From Calycina herbarum (taxonomy: Eukaryota; Ascomycota; Leotiomycetes; Helotiales; Pezizellaceae), in assembly GCA_001414485.1 (NCBI GenBank), contig LLEY01000033.1, forward strand, positions 62,001 through 126,000: DNA of 64,000 bases. Direction: 5' to 3'. This document shows positions 58,980 through 64,000 of this stretch, piece after piece; the first letter of the stretch is position 1, and each line of letters opens with the position of its first letter. A program made the translations under genes and the position numbers. The notes below the pieces were generated by a model. It was given only the letters and a program-made list of their open reading frames with translations, was not told the origin of the DNA and ran no database searches.

Positions 58980-59338
58980 TTGGTTTTGGTCGGCAGCGTG
59001 CTCTAGTGTGTTTGGTACAATTCATCGCGGTCCGATCGACAGAGCCAAGTAACTAACTGTCTTTTAAGGTGTGAGGGAAGTCGCAATTTTGGTGTTGAAA
59101 TGTCCATAAGAGGGGTGAGTGAAGCTGTCTCAAAATTTCCGTCGCTTTAATTTCTTATCGCTATCGCTAGCCCGTCGTTTTCCGGGTATTACCCGAGGTC
59201 GCGTCGCCCAGCAACCTGAAGCCTCCCTTCGTCATAAACAAAATAAGCTGGAGCGTATCAAACACACAGGAAAGCACAAAATCTCAACTCCAAATTATCC
59301 CAACGAAACATTATCCAAACTTTCACAATTCCAATTGA
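58980..59338. promoter_or_regulatory. Shared divergent promoter of RRN6 and SPC25
   Basis: 359 bp between two outward-facing start codons; no gene inside. No specific factor site claimed. Confidence 0.5.
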
Positions 59339-60177
59339 ATGTCGCTCATGATGTCTTCCTCCTTCGATCCGTCGTTATCGACAACGATGCGCCCTCCACT
59401 TTCGTCCGCGGACGTGCCTTCGATGGCAGATACATTACCTAGCATCAACTTCGGCTTCGATGAATTGCGCGATCGCATGGCGAAGTTCACTGTGCGCTTC
59501 GATACCTTTATCGAACAGGGACGAAAGCGCGTACTAGAAGAGCGCAATCAGTTTCGCATGAATGTAGCAGAGTTGAAAGGTTGGTCTTCAAGCACTGTTT
59601 ACAACATACTGTAGAGACTAACAGCATCACAGAGGACCAGCGGATGAAGAAGAAGGATATCGAGATTATGACCTCGAAAACCGATAATCATCAACAAACC
59701 CTCGCAAAGGAAGCAGCCGAGACAAACGAAATGCAAGCCGCGATTGCATCTTTGACCGCTCAGAAGGAGGCGCATTTAAGCACGAAAGAAGCATTGAAAC
59801 AACAAATCGCGGATACCCAGAAGCAAATCGATGCCCGTGTTGCTGCGCAACGCGCTCATGCTCAGTACCTTGAGTCTCAATCTCGATTTAATGTTCCCGA
59901 ACTCGATGCCTGGCACCAGACTTTGTGTATGTCCGTCGAAGGAGCGGGAGAAAATGATAAATTAAAGTTTGTTTTTACGCATATCGATGATCGGGATTGG
60001 ACTAGGGAGGCCTTCTTTGAGTTGGATTTGTCGAAGAGGGATTATGATATTACATACTGCAAACCGAAATTGGAGAAGGAAAGGATGGAACGAGTAGTGG
60101 ATGAATTGAATGAGTCAAGGCACTTGGGCCCTTTGCTGAAGAGTATGCGAGAGCTTTTTGTGGAAGCTATGAAGTAA
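59339..60177 (+). CDS. SPC25: Kinetochore protein SPC25 (NDC80 complex)
   Basis: NDC80-complex subunit linking the kinetochore to spindle microtubules. Exons 59339-59579 and 59633-60177 give 261 aa. The N-terminal segment (LPSINFGFDELRDRMAKFTV) leads into a long heptad coiled coil (about residues 45-150, rich in Glu/Gln/Lys), then the globular RWD-like head: FNVPELDAWHQTLCM, LKFVFTHIDDRDWTREAFFE, LDLSKRDYDITYCKPKL and LGPLLKSMRELFVEAMK. This order and length match fungal Spc25. The intron donor is GTTGGT, unusual but phase-correct. The exon-1 frame runs ten codons into the intron before a stop. Confidence 0.9.
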
Positions 60178-60458
60178 TGAGATGAATATTTGGAGCGAGG
60201 GTTACGAAACAGGCGTTGGAAATGGAGGCATAATGGTATTTGCGTTGGGGAAAGGGATTTGTGAATCAATACACCATCGGTCACAATAATCTAGGCGGCT
60301 CTGGGGTGTATCTGTGGATCAGTGTTTGGTATCTCTCAATTGTAGAGTGTGTTTACTGATCCAGCTTTGACAGTACAACTTTGACAACTCCTTCCATTCC
60401 AACGAGTGATGCCTTATCAAAACTCACTCCCAAATTCCAGCCTTAACGCCCCCTTCAA
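60178..60458. other. Convergent 3' spacer SPC25/GFA gene
   Basis: 281 bp, no feature recognised. Confidence 0.4.
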
Positions 60459-60980
60459 TTAGCCTAGCCCAGGTCCCCCCAACGCTTTCTTCCACCCCTC
60501 AATTCTTTTCTCAAATCCTCCCGGAAATCTTTTATACCTCGTCACCCCATCACCCGGCAACTCGTACGAACCAACCTTATCCCCCTCCACAAATATATGA
60601 CTTCTAACCTTTGGCAAACTCCCCTTCACACTCTCCTCGTCGATAGTTCCTATTGTAATCCCAATCGTCTCGGGTTCGCAATGGTATTGCATAGATAAGT
60701 GACTTCCGCAGGAAGAACAGTGGGTTCGTGTAGCGATTTGGGAATAGGATGTTGTTTTGTGCGAGGACTCGGAGGGGGAGGGGGAAGAGGGGTTGGTGGA
60801 GGTGGGGGAAGTGAAGGTCACAGCAGCAGCGGGGAAATCTCCGAATGTTATGAAGGGAGCTCCCGAGAGACGACGACAGGTTCTGCAGTAGCAGTTTGTG
60901 AGGTGGGTGGGGAGGGAGGTGGATTTGTAGGATACGTTGCCGCACATGCAGCTTCCAGTGAGGAGGGTTTCTGAAGACAT
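60459..60980 (-). CDS. GFA/CENP-V-fold zinc protein (Mss4-like)
   Basis: Glutathione-dependent formaldehyde-activating (GFA) family, 173 aa in one exon. Zinc ligands are visible: GSCMCGNVSY, then NCYCRTCRRLSGAPF, and a late pair THCSSCGSHLSMQYH. It ends TIGITIGTID and SHIFVEGDKVG, as in the family. Most fungal members have no assigned substrate; formaldehyde-glutathione chemistry should not be assumed. The start ATG at 60980 gives MSSETLLTGSC and a normal length. The frame is open a further 87 codons upstream, but that part has no family resemblance and overlaps an inverted repeat. A Ser/Pro-rich loop (SPTSTNPSSPSPSESS) between the zinc pairs is longer than usual. Confidence 0.85.
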   Translation of the reverse strand: MSSETLLTGSCMCGNVSYKSTSLPTHLTNCYCRTCRRLSGAPFITFGDFPAAAVTFTSPTSTNPSSPSPSESSHKTTSYSQIATRTHCSSCGSHLSMQYHCEPETIGITIGTIDEESVKGSLPKVRSHIFVEGDKVGSYELPGDGVTRYKRFPGGFEKRIEGWKKALGGPGLG

Positions 60981-61565
60981 TGGGACTTTGTGAGAGATTG
61001 GTGATTTCAAACCTGGGAAAGATATTGTAGATAAGATCCAGGTGCTCTTTTCAGCTGAGCTACAAACAGATTGACTGCTCTTTAGCGGCAACGAAGGGCG
61101 TAGAAAAAAAGAGCCTGTCCAAGATTCATTTCTGGGACATATAAGCCTCGGAGGCAGAGAACCAATTGAACCTCTGGATTTCTTTTGCCTTCCATCTACG
61201 CCCTTCGTTGAAGCTAAGAAAGCAGTGAAATAGGTCGGCATGTGGGTCGGTTTGCCTCACGCCCAAATAGTGGCTCTATTATTGGTGCACTTATTACCTT
61301 CGTTTACGCTAAGAAAGCAGTGATAAAAACCAAGGCAACCAGTTTATATGTAACTCTTCCATCAACGCTAAGAAAAAATTGAATATCCTTGGAGTTATAA
61401 TTTCAATTTCCCCGCATCCCGAACTTCCTCCGTAGCAACCTGGAAGTCGCAACCTCACCACTCAACGCGTCTCCCAAATTCCCCTCTACAACACAACACC
61501 TCTCTGTATCACAATCCAACCAACCAAACCCACAAACCCACTACTATCGCCAAAATCCCGTCAAA
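60981..61565. promoter_or_regulatory. Divergent region GFA gene/MZT1 with inverted and direct repeats
   Basis: Upstream of both genes. Contains the exact 16-bp inverted repeat described separately, and the direct repeat GCTAAGAAAGCAGTGA at 61213-61228 and 61308-61323. Confidence 0.6.
61089..61210. repeat. Inverted repeat, 16-bp perfect arms
   Basis: Arms CAACGAAGGGCGTAGA (61089-61104) and TCTACGCCCTTCGTTG (61195-61210), 90 bp apart. The homology continues imperfectly for about 15 bp outward on each side (GCTAA..AGCAGT). Confidence 0.85.
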
Positions 61566-61974
61566 ATGCCACCACAAGACCACCAAAAGCCAGACAAACA
61601 AGTCATGGCTAAACAAGTGATTGATGTTTTCCATGAGATCTCGACTTTACTCGTATGTGCCCCTCCCTTCCCTATCTCAGATGAGGGGTTCGAATTGAGC
61701 TTACGTGGAGGGTGTATAGAGCTGACTTTGCTACGAAAATAGAGCGCAGATCTCGACAGACAGACCCTATCAATCTGCATCTCATTAATTGAGAATGGTG
61801 TCAATCCCGAGGCTTTGGCGGTATGTCCCTCTTCTCCCATTCCAAATATATTGGGCAGGAATAAAGCTGACCACTTTGGTATTTTAGACAGTAGTAAAAG
61901 AACTCAAAAAAGACGCCGAAGAAGCAAAACAGTCGATTGCGCAGAACCAACAACAAGCCGAGGGAAGACGATGA
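61566..61974 (+). CDS. MZT1: Mitotic-spindle organizing protein 1 (MOZART1)
   Basis: Small partner of the gamma-tubulin complex that promotes its recruitment to spindle pole bodies. Three exons, 61566-61652, 61743-61820 and 61888-61974, give 83 aa, within the 70-90 aa family range. Diagnostic order: [12 protein letters not shown], then [19 protein letters not shown], then NPEALATVVKELK. All junctions are phase 0. The tail [19 protein letters not shown] is polar and probably flexible. Each exon is too short for an ORF scan with a 60-codon limit, so the gene is easy to miss. Same strand as SPC25, separated by the GFA gene. Confidence 0.92.
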
Positions 61975-63033
61975 TTCTTTGTCTACGACGGGAAAACAAT
62001 TTTAGACGACCGAGGAGCAATAATTTCGAAACGATTGATGAGTTATGAGATATGAGATATGAAATTAGGGGTTAGTGGTTGGGCATTGGAGTCGCGGAGG
62101 GGGAAAATTCCACACCATGAACGAGTCGCGATATAACAGCAGGACAGGCAGTTTTGACCTCGGTGGTTTGGAGATTTTGGAGGGGTAGATGGAGAGGAGA
62201 TGTGTAGTTCGAAGGCTTGCCCTATCGAAATGTAGATTTGACAGCCGGTTTAGGGACATGGGAGATAGCACGTTTGACTCAGGAGGGCCCCCTAGATGAA
62301 GTACGGCCCCTAAACTCCACAATGCAAAGTTGGAGAATTAGGAAATCTGTGGGTTTAGTTTCCGCAGACCCGAGTACCAACTCTGCTCAATTCCGAAAGT
62401 CACGAAATAGACTTTTACAAATACACTGTTGAGAATCATTTAATCTTGTTTGAACATCTTATTTTTTGTAACATGAGGAAATATTTTTTAGAGCAAAGCT
62501 GTAGTTTGTTTCGATGGGAAGAAATCGAGAGAGAGAGTAAAGACTCTACTAGATAGAGGTGTCGAGTCGCGCCTTCCCTTCTCGCTCTTGTCTGGCAGTA
62601 CCTACCTAGCGAGTTGCCATTAAAGTTAGGACTCGACCCATTCCATCAAGGCAGGTACGACCTGCCGGGAGTCGCACCCTAAGCTTGAGCACCAGGATGA
62701 GATGAATTCAACTTACCCTGAGAATCATAGGCAAATGTTCAATGTGTCAAGGAACGACGAAAAAGCAATCGGAAATATTCATCATTTAAAACTTAATAAA
62801 ACATTCAAGAGGTTCTTCCTATCCAACCTCCTCGCCCTGAGCCATTACGGTGTGTGATATCATAATATGCGTTCGTCCATCCACCCTATTGTACAAAACC
62901 CCTCATCCATCATCAGAAGAACGAGCAGAAGAAGAAGAAAATTAAAACGCCGGTAACCCAAATCCCCGTCTCCCATAAACCAAAAAACCACAAAACAACG
63001 CCCTTGATCGATCGATCACCATTTTAATTTAAT
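61975..63033. other. Convergent spacer MZT1/RING gene
   Basis: About 1.06 kb with no supported gene. Holds a short hairpin (GGCAGGT-ACG-ACCTGCC, 62650-62666) and an 8-bp inverted pair GTCGAGTC/GACTCGAC (62561-62568 and 62630-62637). Confidence 0.45.
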
Positions 63034-64000
63034 TCACCGATGGCCAAATAATGCAAACTTATCCTCTTCCTCCTCCCCTTCATCTTCCTCGCAATCATCC
63101 ATAAGAGAATCATCATCCGAAGATTCTTCTTCTTCATCCTCGTCCATTTCATCAATAATCTCTGCGGAAGTGACACTCCTTGGTTCGTCTCGGCCCCAGA
63201 AATCGAGATCATCTTCGTCTGCTGAGTCGTCTGTCTCGGTTGTTCCGACTTGAGGTGATTCCTCAAAGAATCGTCCTCGAACAGGGGAAACGGATCTTGC
63301 TATACGCTGAGGTATGGAATATGGAGAGAATCGATGTAATCTCTCGTTTGAGGGTGGTGGTTGGATATGTGAAGAATGTCTTCTGCTTCTTCCACCAACT
63401 CCGAGGAAACCGGATGCTGCCATTTCTCCATTAATAGGGTCTAGTATTGGAGTAGCCTCTGGCTCTCTACTTTCAATAACTGGGACCTCCACAGCAGGAT
63501 CGCTGAGAATCGATAACTGAGCCGTATTATAAGAATCGCAAATAGCACATTTAAGTCCCAGCCAGTGATATTTGACAGCACTTTTGGCGTAACAATCGTT
63601 ACATGAAACCATGGCTTTGGTGTCCTGGAATTGAGGTGGCATCGGTTGTCCATCAATAGCCCGATCCAGGTTCCGAAACTGTGTTTCCATGTTGACTGTA
63701 CTCTTGCTGCAGATGGGACACTTGTATGATGACTTCATGTGTTCATCGTAGCATTTCTTGTGTATGCTGTGGCCACACAACATAAACACAACCGGGGAAG
63801 GGGAGGTGAACATGTACTCCCCACAGATGGGACAATCGCAATCTGATACCCTTTCAATACACTTGTGAGAGCGCTCCACTGACATGGACATGCAAACACC
63901 ACATGTCTGTAAATCGTTAGTACGGTTCATGTTGGTTGAGAAAATACTTGCCTTGCAATGGAAGAAGTCTTTGCCCAAACCTCGACCTTTTCGACAAATA
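63034..64000 (-). CDS. CHY/RING zinc-finger E3 ubiquitin ligase (RCHY1/Pirh2-like), 5' end outside window
   Basis: Probable ubiquitin ligase of the CHY-zinc-finger/RING family. Exons: beyond 64000 to 63952, and 63906-63034. The visible part starts in the CTCHY zinc-ribbon region (CRKGRG, FFHCK joined to TCGVCMSM, then ERSHKCIE). A RING domain follows (CDCPICGEYMF, VVFMLCGHSIHKKCYDEH, YKCPICSKS), then the C-terminal zinc ribbon (VSCNDCYAKS, GLKCAICDSYNT). A disordered tail follows, ending in a very acidic segment (MDEDEEEESSDDDS) and FALFGHR. The intron 63907-63951 is 45 nt with a GC donor (AAG|GCAAGT), branch ACTAAC and acceptor CAG. It has no in-frame stop, so it is easily mistaken for coding. 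Removing it restores HCKTCGVC. The N-terminal CHY finger lies outside the window. Confidence 0.88.
   Translation of the reverse strand, partial: ICRKGRGLGKDFFHCKASIFSTNMNRTNDLQTCGVCMSMSVERSHKCIERVSDCDCPICGEYMFTSPSPVVFMLCGHSIHKKCYDEHMKSSYKCPICSKSTVNMETQFRNLDRAIDGQPMPPQFQDTKAMVSCNDCYAKSAVKYHWLGLKCAICDSYNTAQLSILSDPAVEVPVIESREPEATPILDPINGEMAASGFLGVGGRSRRHSSHIQPPPSNERLHRFSPYSIPQRIARSVSPVRGRFFEESPQVGTTETDDSADEDDLDFWGRDEPRSVTSAEIIDEMDEDEEEESSDDDSLMDDCEEDEGEEEEDKFALFGHR

Noticed and set aside
60981..61241. N-terminal extension of the GFA protein to 61241
   Set aside because: The extension has no family resemblance and crosses the inverted repeat; the ATG at 60980 gives a normal-length protein.
1..64000. 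CRISPR arrays or bacterial operons
   Set aside because: Eukaryotic gene structure throughout; no regularly spaced repeats.

Overview
The window looks like a filamentous ascomycete chromosome, most likely a leotiomycete of the Botrytis/Sclerotinia type (inferred). Genes carry short GT-AG introns of about 45-70 nt with CTAAC-type branch sites. They include Pezizomycotina-type EIS1, YOR1-like ABCC, DCL2, RRN6 and SPC25. The transposon block in the middle shows the AT enrichment and CAG-to-TAG stops expected of repeat-induced point mutation (RIP).

Left arm (1-13.8 kb): the 5' part of EIS1 (minus) is divergent from a small tyrosine phosphatase. These are followed by a full-length ABCC/YOR1-type drug transporter and a probably broken CorA-like membrane protein gene.

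Central block (13,830-36,615): this reads as one nested object. A Fot1/pogo-class DNA transposon (TA target duplication, 45-bp TIRs each holding a duplicated 17-bp unit, minus-strand transposase remnant) was hit by three LTR insertions. One is a 183-bp solo LTR (TSD CGAAG). One is a 447-bp-LTR Ty3/Gypsy element (TSD ATATT). One is a lightly mutated solo LTR (TSD AAGTT). The Gypsy element was itself hit by a second Gypsy family (9-bp flanking duplication GTTTAAGTT) and by another copy of its own family (TSD CGATT). Subtracting the insertions leaves about 1.83 kb for the DNA transposon and about 7.0 kb for the outer Gypsy, so every layer closes.

Transition (36.6-38.9 kb): a decayed C2H2-type gene fragment and an intron-bearing tRNA-Asp-like sequence that may be a SINE.

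Right arm (38.9-64 kb): VPS29 (retromer), a secreted PL20 glucuronan lyase, an unusual 2H phosphoesterase carrying an inserted Sin3-type PAH domain, DCL2 (divergent from that gene), YPD1 (HPt phosphorelay), RRN6 (Pol I core factor), SPC25 (kinetochore), a GFA/CENP-V-fold protein, MZT1 (gamma-tubulin complex) and a partial CHY/RING E3 ligase. About 4.8 kb between YPD1 and RRN6 holds no gene I can support, but does hold a cluster of short tandem repeats.

The main candidate for something undescribed is the PAH-containing 2H phosphoesterase, which faces the Dicer gene across a 423-bp shared promoter. The nested transposon is the clearest structural result.
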